Source of the DNA: UBA6244 sp963676875
GTDB taxonomy: Bacteria; Bacteroidota; Bacteroidia; Bacteroidales; F082
Length of the DNA stretch: 64,000 nt
Direction of reading: 5' to 3'
NCBI GenBank assembly: GCA_963676875.1
Contig: OY781436.1
Span: 4,092,001-4,156,000 of the forward strand
Part shown: positions 55,512-64,000 of the stretch, one piece after another
How positions within the stretch are numbered: the first letter of the stretch is position 1
Layout of the letters: every line of letters begins with the position of its first letter
Notes under the pieces: generated by a model
Databases searched by the model: none
What the model was told of the DNA's origin: nothing
Seen by the model: the letters and a program-made list of their open reading frames with translations, nothing else
Program-made: the position numbers and the translations under genes

Positions 55512-58500
55512 TCAGGAAACAATAGGTAGGGTGAAGGCAAACGTTGTTCCTTTATTTTTGCAGCTTTGAACCCAAATGTTACCTCCAAGCATATCCACAT
55601 ACGCTTTGGAAATAAAGAGTCCCAATCCTGATCCTTCAAAAGCTTTTGTTTCCGAAAGTTCTACCTGGGTAAAATAGTTAAAAATGGTATGTAGTTTTTC
55701 TTGAGGAATGCCAATTCCTGTATCATGAATGGAAAAGCTATAGTCATTTTCCAGTTGGTCTATCTCCAATTTTACAGATCCTGATTCGGTAAATTTAACA
55801 GCGTTATCAATAAGCTTGTTTAGAATGGATAAAAGTTTGCTCCGATCGGCAACCAATGTTGTTGAATGGTCAGGTAATTTGTTGATTATCTGAAACGACA
55901 GACCTTTTTTGGATGCCTCAACTTCATAGCGATTTGAAATTTCATTGATGATTTGGCTGAATGAGATATCGGTCATTTTCACTGATGTTTGCCCGGTTTG
56001 AATCTGGGAGGATTCTACAATATCATTGATAGTATTCAGCAAACGGTCGGCACTTTTGTTAATAATACCCATGTATTGATCTCGCTCCAAGTCGGAGACA
56101 CCTTTTTTAGTCATGAGGGATAAGAAGCCTAATATTCCGTTGAAGGGTGTGCGAATTTCGTGAGATACATTGTTCAGAAAAGCCGTTTTCAGTCGGTCGC
56201 TTTCTTCTGCACGCTCTTTAGCCTCTATCAGGTCTTCAAGCATTTTTTTCTTTTCCGTAATATCCTCTTTTACAGCAATAAAATGAGCGATTTCGCCTTT
56301 TTCATCGAGAATGGGCGATATCACGGCCTGCTCCCAGTAAGGTTCATTATTCTTTTTGATGTTGTGGAATTCGCCATGCCAGTTGTTACCCGAGAGAATG
56401 GTTTTCCAAAGTTCATTGTAGTATGATTTGGTGTGGTTTCCTGATTGTAAGAATCGAGGGTTTTTGCCTTTTATTTCGTCGAATGTATAGCCGGTTAATT
56501 GTGTAAATCTGGGGTTTACATATTGTATATGGCCTTCTTTGTCGGTAATTACTACTGTGGCGGTACTTTGTTCAACAGCGCGATTCAGCAATTTTAATCT
56601 GTTTTCTGCGGCTTTTCGTAGGGTGATGTCGCGATTGCTAACCCGAATGCCTGCATATTGGTTATCTTCATCAAATACGGGTCGGCAAATATGGCCAATG
56701 TATTTAATGTCTCCTTGTTTGGTTATGATTTTCAGGTCGATTTCACCCACAAGATTCAAGAGTTTGTTATCTGATACTTCCTTACACAACATTTCATGAG
56801 CTTCACGGTCTTCGGGGTGTATAATTGTTTTTAACAGGGTGGGATTTAAAGTAAATTCTTGTCTGGAATACCCTGTAATCCGTTCGCATGAAGGCGATAT
56901 ATAGATTAGTCGATCGTTACTTCCCAACCAGTATTCCCAGTCGTAAGTGTGGTCGGCAACCGTACGAAAAGTTATTTCGTTGGAACGGATGGTTTTTTCG
57001 GCCTGATTTCTTTCTTCCAGTAACCTGTTCTTGATCAGGGCCATGGCCACTTGTTTGGCCACTGACTCCAGAAAGCCAATTTCGATATCCAGCCAATTCC
57101 GCCTTTGGCTCAATTGGTTCAGAAAGAATAGATAATAACCATTTTTGTCGAAGGCAAATGGATACCATAGCAGGCTTTTCACCTTGAGTTGCTCATGTAA
57201 TAAGTCCTGAGCTCTATCTTTTAATATGTACTTATTTACATCGTCAGAATGGCTAATAATATATTTGTTTTTTTGCTGCATGAAAGCAAACGACTGAGGC
57301 AATGCTTTTACGAAGTTGGGCAAACTCTTTGTTGAGAAAACCATGTCCTCATTTAATTCATTATGGCATAAGACGTTCATTTTGTTTTCATTAGGCAAAA
57401 CATGATAAAGCGCAAACCGATCAATATTCAGACTATTTCCAATGATACGATTGGTATGACAAAATATTTCGTTGGTGTTGTCTGATGCAATAATGGCTTC
57501 AGCTATTTCATTGAGGGCTTTGGTGTAGCGCAATTGTAAATCCCGATGGCGTTCAGCCATGCGTTGCTGGGTTACATCACGTACAATAGCCATCAGGTTG
57601 TTGTCTTTGTTTGGTACTACCCGTGCTTCATAATATGCTGTTTGTTTATCAATTTCCATGCTATAGGTAAACTGCACCAGTGTCTCTTTTTCAATGGCAT
57701 AGCGAAAGGCATTCATGGCTTTTTCGGTAAACTCATCAGGAAGTATGTCCCTGATATTTTTACCAACTAATTCCTCGCGGGGAACAATAAGTTTGGAGTC
57801 ATCTTCTGAAAATACCTCAAGATAGTCCCCATCCTGATTAAAAAGAAACAACAGGTCGGGGAGGGCACGCAGGATATCAGCCTTTCTGTTTTCGCTGGCC
57901 ATTAAATGTTCCTTTGTCAATTGCAGCTCAGTAATATCTTTGGTTAAGGCAACAACCCCAATAACATCCAGGTTATTTTCAGTGTAGGGAAAATATGTAA
58001 CATCAACATAACGCCGCCCTAAAACCACATAATCTGCCCACATCTGGTATTTGATGGTTTCGCCTTGCAGACAACGATCGAAATTTTCCTTTATGTTGGA
58101 GAGAAATAAATCTTCACCCAGATATTCGGCAATGGTTTTGCCAATGATTTTTTCTCTGGAAATGCCGGCAAATCTCTCATAAGCCTGATTTACGATTAAA
58201 TACCTGTATTGCTTATCTAAAAGCGAGATTCCATCAGGTGTGCTTGATACAATTTGCTTGTATTTTTTTAAGATATTTTTATGTTTTTTTCGTTCGGAAA
58301 TATCGCGTGTTACGCCGAGAAAATACATAAATTGATTTTCATCATTATAAATACCGCTTATGTTTATCTCGGTCCAAACTGTGGAGCCGTCTTTGCAACG
58401 CTGTTCTAGTTCAAGCATTTCCGGCTCAGGTCTTTCCCCTGACATAATACGCTTTACGGTATCCGAAAACAAACCACTAATGTATGCTGCTGATTGGGGA

Positions 58501-59261
58501 GTTAAGGTCTCATCAAAGGATTGACGTAGATTTTCTTCGGGTGTATAACCTCTTAACCTGTATACCGAAGGACTTACATAATGATATTTTCCTTCCATGT
58601 CCATGGTCCAAATAACGTCAGAACTGTTTTCGGCCAGTAGCTTATACTTTTCTTTTTCATTTTCCAGCAGCTTTAATGACTGCTCGCTTAGTTCGATTTG
58701 CTTTCTTAAAAGTAAATTGGAGTGGGCTTTTTCGGATAGTTGATTGGCAAATTCAAACAATAGTTGGGCGATATTTGAAAATTGTACTTCATCCATATAG
58801 GGCACCTCTCTGGCCGCCGACAACATTTCTTCGGAATTAGCACCTATTTCATCGGCATAATCCAAAATTCTCTTTTCATCCAACACTTCGGTTCTCACTT
58901 GGCCAATTAGCCAATTACCTATGTGTACACCTCCCACAGTGATGCTTGCACCAGCATCGCTCAATCCTACACTCAAACATTTCTGAACCCGTGGCCCTGT
59001 ACTTTGATATTTTCCTATAACCGCGTCAGATTTGAAACAGTTGGTTCTGCCTATTGGGGTTTGTCTGACAAACTCCTTGCACAATCGACAAAAATTTGAA
59101 GGCTGTGTTAGCGGAGTGCCATCAGGTTTTGTAATGATGGAAGCCATGCCGGTGGCACCGGAAAACATGTCTTGAAGATTCTGAATTTCAGATAGGGAAA
59201 AAAGGTCAAACAACTGAATAGATTGGTCAACTTTAGAAAATAATTGGTTGTACTCTTCCAT
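55512..59261 (-). CDS. PocR-PAS-GAF sensor histidine kinase
   Basis: 1249 residues. Starts with a PocR ligand-binding domain (about 20-180) that keeps its Cys motifs (FCRLC 57-61, Cys75, Cys95) and the GNWLIGQVRTE strand; then PAS domains (about 205-325, 330-450, 455-570), a GAF domain (580-740), two more PAS (765-880, 885-1005), HisKA (NNVSHEIRTPFNG) and HATPase (NAVKFTESGSV, DTGIGI, GSGLGLFISKA). No REC at the end, unlike the neighbour. PocR domains sense small hydrocarbon-like or organic ligands in regulators such as PocR of the propanediol pathway; here the ligand is unknown. I chose the ATG at 59261 because the longer frame to 59381 adds an unrelated sequence. Confidence 0.92.
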   Translation of the reverse strand: MEEYNQLFSKVDQSIQLFDLFSLSEIQNLQDMFSGATGMASIITKPDGTPLTQPSNFCRLCKEFVRQTPIGRTNCFKSDAVIGKYQSTGPRVQKCLSVGLSDAGASITVGGVHIGNWLIGQVRTEVLDEKRILDYADEIGANSEEMLSAAREVPYMDEVQFSNIAQLLFEFANQLSEKAHSNLLLRKQIELSEQSLKLLENEKEKYKLLAENSSDVIWTMDMEGKYHYVSPSVYRLRGYTPEENLRQSFDETLTPQSAAYISGLFSDTVKRIMSGERPEPEMLELEQRCKDGSTVWTEINISGIYNDENQFMYFLGVTRDISERKKHKNILKKYKQIVSSTPDGISLLDKQYRYLIVNQAYERFAGISREKIIGKTIAEYLGEDLFLSNIKENFDRCLQGETIKYQMWADYVVLGRRYVDVTYFPYTENNLDVIGVVALTKDITELQLTKEHLMASENRKADILRALPDLLFLFNQDGDYLEVFSEDDSKLIVPREELVGKNIRDILPDEFTEKAMNAFRYAIEKETLVQFTYSMEIDKQTAYYEARVVPNKDNNLMAIVRDVTQQRMAERHRDLQLRYTKALNEIAEAIIASDNTNEIFCHTNRIIGNSLNIDRFALYHVLPNENKMNVLCHNELNEDMVFSTKSLPNFVKALPQSFAFMQQKNKYIISHSDDVNKYILKDRAQDLLHEQLKVKSLLWYPFAFDKNGYYLFFLNQLSQRRNWLDIEIGFLESVAKQVAMALIKNRLLEERNQAEKTIRSNEITFRTVADHTYDWEYWLGSNDRLIYISPSCERITGYSRQEFTLNPTLLKTIIHPEDREAHEMLCKEVSDNKLLNLVGEIDLKIITKQGDIKYIGHICRPVFDEDNQYAGIRVSNRDITLRKAAENRLKLLNRAVEQSTATVVITDKEGHIQYVNPRFTQLTGYTFDEIKGKNPRFLQSGNHTKSYYNELWKTILSGNNWHGEFHNIKKNNEPYWEQAVISPILDEKGEIAHFIAVKEDITEKKKMLEDLIEAKERAEESDRLKTAFLNNVSHEIRTPFNGILGFLSLMTKKGVSDLERDQYMGIINKSADRLLNTINDIVESSQIQTGQTSVKMTDISFSQIINEISNRYEVEASKKGLSFQIINKLPDHSTTLVADRSKLLSILNKLIDNAVKFTESGSVKLEIDQLENDYSFSIHDTGIGIPQEKLHTIFNYFTQVELSETKAFEGSGLGLFISKAYVDMLGGNIWVQSCKNKGTTFAFTLPIVS

Positions 59262-59582
59262 GTTCAGTGTTTTAATCAGCCGATAATTATTTCGAATACA
59301 AAAAACTTTGGCTTTAATTAACCGGGCTAGAGTTATATTAAAAACAGAAATTTCGCCTTTTTCCATTGAAGCGAAAGCCAAAACGGGGGTAAAAATATAA
59401 AAAAATACATATGTGTGAGTGTAATCCTGATTATTTAATCATTCAAGCAGAATCTCATATTTTCTTATCCGAAGGCTTGGGAAATAAAAAAACAGACATA
59501 GTTTGTAGGCACCAAAAATGCATAAGTAATAAAAAGGAAGCGGTAGTTTTTTTCTTTTCGAGAAATGAAAATTTAATCGTTC
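59262..59582. other. Intergenic region
   Basis: 321 AT-rich bases between two minus-strand genes. I find no ORF with family character and no hairpin of convincing length. Confidence 0.3.
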
Positions 59583-61370
59583 CTAACCATTTTCCTTAAG
59601 CAACTTAAGACGTTTCAGGTTGACTTCCAAATCGTGAAGAATACTACTCTTTGTGCCCTCAAATTTATCTTTCAGTTCGCTAAAAAGATTCTGGTAATAA
59701 TTAATTCCATCATTCAGGTTTTGCTCGAAGGTTTGGAAATATTGTTCTTGTTTTTTAGTCATGGAAGTCTTGGTTTCGTCCATTTTATTTTTGAGATAAT
59801 CGATGTAGATACTCAATTCTTTCACAAACATGTTGGGACGATCGGTGCGAGAGATAATATTGGTTCGCCCATAAATATGGTCGGTTATTTCCTTCAGACT
59901 CATGATTTTAGAAAAGTAAGCCATGTTAGGTCCCGGACATACAGAAACTCCCTTGCCTTCGGTTTTGGTATCCAGGTTATTGGCCAACAGACTGGATGTG
60001 CCCAAGCCGACGCAGATACATGATTTTTCAACTATCTTGTCAAACCGCGTTTTAAAGGTATCCGGTTCAAGTATTTCCTGTTGGAGTTCCTTAATCTTTT
60101 TGTTTTGATACTTTCTGGAGGCAGTACACATGGTCGTATTGTCGGCGTCACCCCCGAAGGCAATGTATTTTTTAGGACAAGCACTACCCGGTTTTCCTTT
60201 GACGATGAGCGATAGTTTTTCAATATCTTTGGTGTTGCCTCTCAGGCTGTTAAAGGGCACCCCCAGTGGAGAGATATTGCTCAAATACAAATCGTCTTCT
60301 TTGGCGTCAACCAACTGATTCATGGTGTCCTGATCAATGGACGTGACTTCGGGAACCAACAGAAATGGAGAGCCCCAACCCACAGAATCCACCCCATAAT
60401 GTTTGAGCAAAAAATCATGTTCTTCAGCAGTACCAACACCACCTTGGGCGGTAATTTTAAGAGAAAGTTGTTTTTCCGGAACTGGACGATTTTTTCTGAC
60501 CAAAGCTTCAGACAGAATATCGAAATTTGTTTTAGTAAGTTCGGCGCGGTGCTCTTTAAATTCTGCCAAAATGGGGCCAAGCAAATGACCGTCGGTGGCA
60601 AAAGCATGTCCGCCACAGTTCAGTCCCGACTCAATTCTGAATTCTGAAACCCAAATACCTTTTTTTGCAAGAAACCTGCCTTGGATTTGTGCTGATCGGT
60701 AATCACTCACCTTGAGTGCGATTTTTTTCTTTATAAAACCCTCAGTATTTGGATAAAAATCATCGAAATTTTCCAGATAACTGTACAACCGAGGGTTCAT
60801 GCCGGCCGAAAGTACCATGGATGAACTCAACTCGCTTTGGGCGAAACCACGCAAGGCGGCATGGGCATCGTTAAACTCCACAGGGAGCTTTTTCCCTTGA
60901 ACGTAGTTGTCCTTATCAATCTTAGTCATGATATTGACATCTATGCTGCCCCTGGACATATTTTCGTTTATCCAGGCCTTGATGTCGTTGAAGTTGAAAT
61001 ACTTTGCTGCCGCATTTTTAAAATCCTCTTTAATGGCTGAGGAATCAGGCAACATTTGATAAAATTCTTTGAGTTCGTGGCCTTTTTCTATCGTGGCAGC
61101 TTTCAGTTCTTCAAACTTTTTCTCTGCCAGGCTGTTGATCAGGTTAAGATAAGAGGTGATACGTTTGGCCCTGAAGTCTTCTATTTTTTCGGAAATCTCC
61201 TGATAAGGAATTTCAAATTTTTCGCAATACATTTTTCGCAACCTTTCGATCAAAATATCGTCGACCAATGATATCGCCGAATCGATGCCAAAATGAGAAA
61301 CCTTGAGGGGAGTATCAAGTGTGTAGCCTATGCCCAGTACCGGGATGTGAAACGAATGTGCTTTCATCAT
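59583..61370 (-). CDS. Conserved protein of unknown function with TIM-barrel-like motifs
   Basis: 595 residues from the ATG pair at 61370/61367. I do not recognise the family. Visible parts: an N-terminal beta start (HIPVLGIGYTLDTPLKVS), a helical region (about 55-150), a Gly/Cys segment LNCGGHAFATDGHLLG (about 250), the loop ITAQGGVGTAEEHDFLLKHYGVDSVGWGSPFL (about 310-340, here cited in part) that recalls FMN/phosphate-binding ends of TIM barrels such as glutamate synthase, a run of Cys (GSACPKKY, TTMCTAS, SCICVGLG, VCPGPN) that could hold metal or Fe-S, and a coiled-coil tail (500-595). No neighbour suggests a pathway. An FMN or Fe-S oxidoreductase role is only a guess. Confidence 0.6.
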   Translation of the reverse strand: MMKAHSFHIPVLGIGYTLDTPLKVSHFGIDSAISLVDDILIERLRKMYCEKFEIPYQEISEKIEDFRAKRITSYLNLINSLAEKKFEELKAATIEKGHELKEFYQMLPDSSAIKEDFKNAAAKYFNFNDIKAWINENMSRGSIDVNIMTKIDKDNYVQGKKLPVEFNDAHAALRGFAQSELSSSMVLSAGMNPRLYSYLENFDDFYPNTEGFIKKKIALKVSDYRSAQIQGRFLAKKGIWVSEFRIESGLNCGGHAFATDGHLLGPILAEFKEHRAELTKTNFDILSEALVRKNRPVPEKQLSLKITAQGGVGTAEEHDFLLKHYGVDSVGWGSPFLLVPEVTSIDQDTMNQLVDAKEDDLYLSNISPLGVPFNSLRGNTKDIEKLSLIVKGKPGSACPKKYIAFGGDADNTTMCTASRKYQNKKIKELQQEILEPDTFKTRFDKIVEKSCICVGLGTSSLLANNLDTKTEGKGVSVCPGPNMAYFSKIMSLKEITDHIYGRTNIISRTDRPNMFVKELSIYIDYLKNKMDETKTSMTKKQEQYFQTFEQNLNDGINYYQNLFSELKDKFEGTKSSILHDLEVNLKRLKLLKENG

Positions 61371-61564
61371 AATGAGTAGAATATAGTTTGAAACGGGCGT
61401 ACAAATAAGCCACCGGTTCCGGCGGTAAAGGTACAACCAAATCCTGCCTTTTCAACCAATTATGTCACAAACATTTACGGTTGTGAATAAACTATGTTTT
61501 ATTGCATGTTTTACAGATCAGGCAAAAATCCAATAGGTGGAGAGTGGATACTCCTTTTGAAACA

Positions 61565-62014
61565 TTATTTGAGTAGTTTAACTTTGAAGGCGCTAGGACC
61601 TTTGGGTCCCATTTCTACTTCAAATGTAACGGTGTTGTTGTCTTTGATAGGTTCGAGCAGGTTGTTGGCATGCACAAAAACACTTTCCTGAGTTTCGAGG
61701 TCTCTTATAAAACCAAACCCTTTTGATTCATTGAAAAAAGTAACAATGCCATTGCGGATGGGGTCGTAGGGAATATTATCGCGTTTGGGAACACTCACGT
61801 CGATGCTATCGAGCTCCACTTCCGCTTTTTTATCGGGATCCGGCGGGGTGTCAACAATCATTCCATTTTCATCAACATATGCTATCATGTCGTTTAGGTC
61901 GCCCGATTTTTCACTGTCTTTTCGAGCCGCTCTTTTGGCTTCTTTGTCTTTTCTCTTTTTTTCTTTTTTGTTTCTGACTTCTTTTTTGTTAAATGTATCT
62001 TGCGATCTGCCCAT
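61565..62014 (-). CDS. Cold-shock-domain protein with long basic N-terminal extension
   Basis: 149 residues. The C-terminal 62 residues (about 88-149) form a cold shock domain with RNP-like motifs (NGIVTFFNESKGFGFI, SVFVHANNL). The first 45 residues are Lys/Arg-rich (NKKEKKRKDKEAKRAARK) and probably disordered, followed by an acidic linker. This layout is typical of Bacteroidota Csp proteins that may act as RNA chaperones. A -7 element TACCTTTG lies on the minus strand at 62242-62249. Confidence 0.9.
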   Translation of the reverse strand: MGRSQDTFNKKEVRNKKEKKRKDKEAKRAARKDSEKSGDLNDMIAYVDENGMIVDTPPDPDKKAEVELDSIDVSVPKRDNIPYDPIRNGIVTFFNESKGFGFIRDLETQESVFVHANNLLEPIKDNNTVTFEVEMGPKGPSAFKVKLLK

Positions 62015-62566
62015 AAATTTGAAATTAATTATTAGTATCAGTTAAATTAGTGCCTTTTCAGGTGGCTTTTAAGCCAAATTATTCGAAATTTATCCTCTGC
62101 ATATGGCATATAGGGAAGGTGGTTCCCAGAGAATTCATTCACCACAACCGTTTAAAATCCGGGTTATATGGCTGATAATAGGCTGTAGGCCTGTATTGAA
62201 GGGGATTGCTATTTTTTTCTTTACCCCAGAATACCATTTTGCAAAGGTACGAAACTTTATGCTTTTTTGTTGAAAAGACTTGAGTATTTTATAATTACCT
62301 GCCAAATAGGGTAACTTGGGACAAAGGAACTGAGGGCCAAAGTGAGACTATGACAAAGCCAAGGGAATGTTTAGTTTTTAATGTTGTCTCTAATCTCTTT
62401 ATCCTCACCATTGCCAATGAAAACTTCTTAATAATTTATTTCTCCACTTCACAATACTTCAAGAAATACAACGTAATTTTACTACGACATTATTCTCTCC
62501 TGTCTTTTTTCTTCCCAATCGAAAACCCGACAAGAGGAGAATCTCTTTCATTCAAAAAAAAACCTC
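62015..62566. other. Intergenic region between divergent genes
   Basis: 552 bases. Holds the minus-strand -7 candidate TACCTTTG (62242-62249, plus CAAAGGTA) for the cold-shock gene. The plus-strand promoter of the alpha-2-macroglobulin-like gene is not obvious. A plus-strand frame at 62350-62643 looks random and ends inside the next gene. Confidence 0.35.
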
Positions 62567-64000
62567 ATGAAAACCAAGCCTCGTTTCCAAAAGACCATCC
62601 TGCTGATGCTAGCTTTGTTCATGACCGGATTGTGGTCGTGTAATCAATCATCAAGCAAAATTGAAAGACCTGCTGATTACTATGTTACGAGTCATACCAC
62701 AGGCGTCATTCCTGCCAATTCGGTGATAAATGCACGTCTGGCTTTTCCTGTGGCAGAATCTTTGCCTCTCAACCAGCCGTTGAAAGAAGGGGTGTTTGAT
62801 ATAAGCCCGAGGATTTCCGGAAAGGTGTTTTTGGTTTCAAGACAAACCATCCGTTTTATTCCTGATGAGCCGCTTACCAACGGAAAGTCCTATGAGGCAC
62901 GACTTAATTTAAGCAAGCTTTACCCGGATGAGGACGTATCGTTTCCTAAAGTGGAATTTTCGTTTGACATCATCGAGTTGGATTTTACTTTGGGAGATAT
63001 AAATCTTATTCCATATAATAACAACTCCCTCGAATGGAACAAGTTGGAAGGCTCCATTATTGCCTCCGATGTTATCGACCCACATCATCTCCAAAATTGG
63101 CTGGATGCTACCCTCAATGGAAAATCGTTGTCGGTTATCTGGGACAAAACCTCATTGCCCCCGATTTATAGTTTTACCATCGACAGCATCGAACGTACCC
63201 GGGTTCCGCAATCGGTACAACTTACCTGGAAAACACCTTCGTCCGGCAAAGCACACAATTCCACCAATTTTGAGGTGCCAACTCTGAAGGAGTTTAAATT
63301 GCTGACTGTTTCCACCGAATCTGCTCCCGATCAAACGGTGATTCTCACCTTTACCGACCCACTTAATCCCCGCCAATCCTTTGACGGACTTGTGTTTTTT
63401 AAGGACCAATCGCCCATTTCACTTTCCGTTGAAAATAACACCATTCGAGTGATTCCCAAAAACAGGATGACCGCCGATCAAACATTGGTTATAGCCACCG
63501 GAATTGAAAATTCAATGGGTTCAAAACTGGTGGATTATGAAGAAAAAGTGGTTCATTTTGAACCGGCATTGCCGGAAGTAAAGTTTACGGGTAAAGGTAG
63601 TATTTTGCCCGGAAACGACCGATGGAACATACCCTTTGAAATAAGGAACCTCACAGCCGTGGATGTCACCATTTCAAAAATTTTTCCACAAAACATACTC
63701 CAGTTTTTGCAGGTTAACAGCTTTGATGGCGATTATGAAATGTACCGTGTGGGCGAAAAAATCTATCAAGGTAAATACACCCTGGAGGGGGCACCCAAAT
63801 CCAATACATGGGATTATTCGGCTTATGCCCTCGACCTCACCAAATTGATCAATACCGAACCCGGTGCCATTTATCAGATAGAACTATCCTTTGCACGCGA
63901 CGATGTTATCTATCCCTGTGAGGACGACCCCAATGATGATGATGGTTATTACTGGCGAAACCGGAACAACCCCTGCAAGCAGGCTTTTTATTATTCGTAC
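62567..64000 (+). CDS. Alpha-2-macroglobulin-like lipoprotein (3' end outside window)
   Basis: 478 codons are visible; the gene runs past the right edge. It starts with a lipoprotein signal (LMLALFMTGLWSC, lipobox Cys25) and continues as a chain of beta-sandwich (MG-like) domains: VINARLAFPVAESLPLNQPL and GVFDISPRISGKVF, IRFIPDEPLTNGKSYEARL, and VTISKIFPQNILQF. Bacteroidota carry very large YfhM-like A2M lipoproteins that trap proteases or serve surface defence; the thioester CxEQ motif would lie further on and is not visible. Start chosen for the signal peptide. Confidence 0.8.
   Translation, partial: MKTKPRFQKTILLMLALFMTGLWSCNQSSSKIERPADYYVTSHTTGVIPANSVINARLAFPVAESLPLNQPLKEGVFDISPRISGKVFLVSRQTIRFIPDEPLTNGKSYEARLNLSKLYPDEDVSFPKVEFSFDIIELDFTLGDINLIPYNNNSLEWNKLEGSIIASDVIDPHHLQNWLDATLNGKSLSVIWDKTSLPPIYSFTIDSIERTRVPQSVQLTWKTPSSGKAHNSTNFEVPTLKEFKLLTVSTESAPDQTVILTFTDPLNPRQSFDGLVFFKDQSPISLSVENNTIRVIPKNRMTADQTLVIATGIENSMGSKLVDYEEKVVHFEPALPEVKFTGKGSILPGNDRWNIPFEIRNLTAVDVTISKIFPQNILQFLQVNSFDGDYEMYRVGEKIYQGKYTLEGAPKSNTWDYSAYALDLTKLINTEPGAIYQIELSFARDDVIYPCEDDPNDDDGYYWRNRNNPCKQAFYYSY

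Noticed and set aside
62350..62643. Plus-strand 97-codon frame before the alpha-2-macroglobulin-like gene
   Set aside because: It overlaps the real signal-peptide start in another frame and has no protein-like features.
1..64000. CRISPR array, rRNA, tRNA or insertion sequence
   Set aside because: No regularly spaced repeats, no tRNA T-loop motifs in gaps and no transposase frames were seen.

Overview
The window reads as a chromosomal segment of a Bacteroidota bacterium, probably an environmental Bacteroidales/Marinilabiliales-like lineage. Four proteins end in type IX secretion (T9SS) type A sorting domains, lipoproteins carry Bacteroidota-type lipoboxes, and many genes start shortly after a TAnnTTTG (-7) element, the promoter form of this phylum. 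NusB is of the long Bacteroidota type, there are GldI-like FKBP lipoproteins, and Shine-Dalgarno sequences are weak. No rRNA, tRNA, insertion sequence, prophage or CRISPR array was seen.

Layout. 1-4.7 kb: a truncated CotH-kinase-family secreted protein, a SAM methyltransferase, and a two-gene operon (DUF1566/T9SS protein plus an LTxxQ periplasmic protein). 4.9-9.0 kb: a MazG-like pyrophosphohydrolase, an AT-rich DUF1016/PDDEXK nuclease gene, a lipoprotein with two CxxCH motifs, and an XRE regulator behind an AT-rich array of palindromic operators. 9.0-13.4 kb: ndk, then nrnA followed by three overlapping FKBP-type lipoprotein genes. 13.4-36.4 kb: one long minus-strand exopolysaccharide (EPS) operon of 19 genes. 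In transcription order it has a response regulator, an initiating sugar transferase fused to a pseudo-receiver, a TolC-like protein, a Wzz-like co-polymerase with an embedded LysM domain, Wzx, Wzy, eight further transferases or modifying enzymes including a duplicated pair of glycosyltransferases, a T9SS beta-helix protein, a methyltransferase, and finally a hybrid histidine kinase and a response regulator. 36.8-45.6 kb: smpB, two large T9SS repeat proteins, an AraC regulator, a TtcA-like gene, parE and a DUF2892 protein. 45.7-51.1 kb: EamA transporter and a second flippase, divergent from a GT2 fused to a decayed phosphoglycosyltransferase, then nusB. 51.2-64 kb: two very large PAS sensor kinases (one with a PocR domain), an uncharacterised 600-residue protein, a cold-shock-domain protein and the start of an alpha-2-macroglobulin-like lipoprotein.

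How the genes work together. The EPS operon appears to contain the parts of a Wzx/Wzy-type pathway: initiation (sugar transferase), assembly (GT2 and GT4 enzymes), decoration (acetyltransferase, methyltransferases), flipping, polymerisation and export. Signal-transduction genes sit at both ends, so a self-contained regulatory loop is plausible. The most unusual architectures are the pseudo-receiver sugar transferase with a four-cysteine insertion, the LysM-containing Wzz/pseudo-kinase, the GT2 fused to a catalytically gutted sugar transferase, and the six-site operator array in front of the XRE gene.
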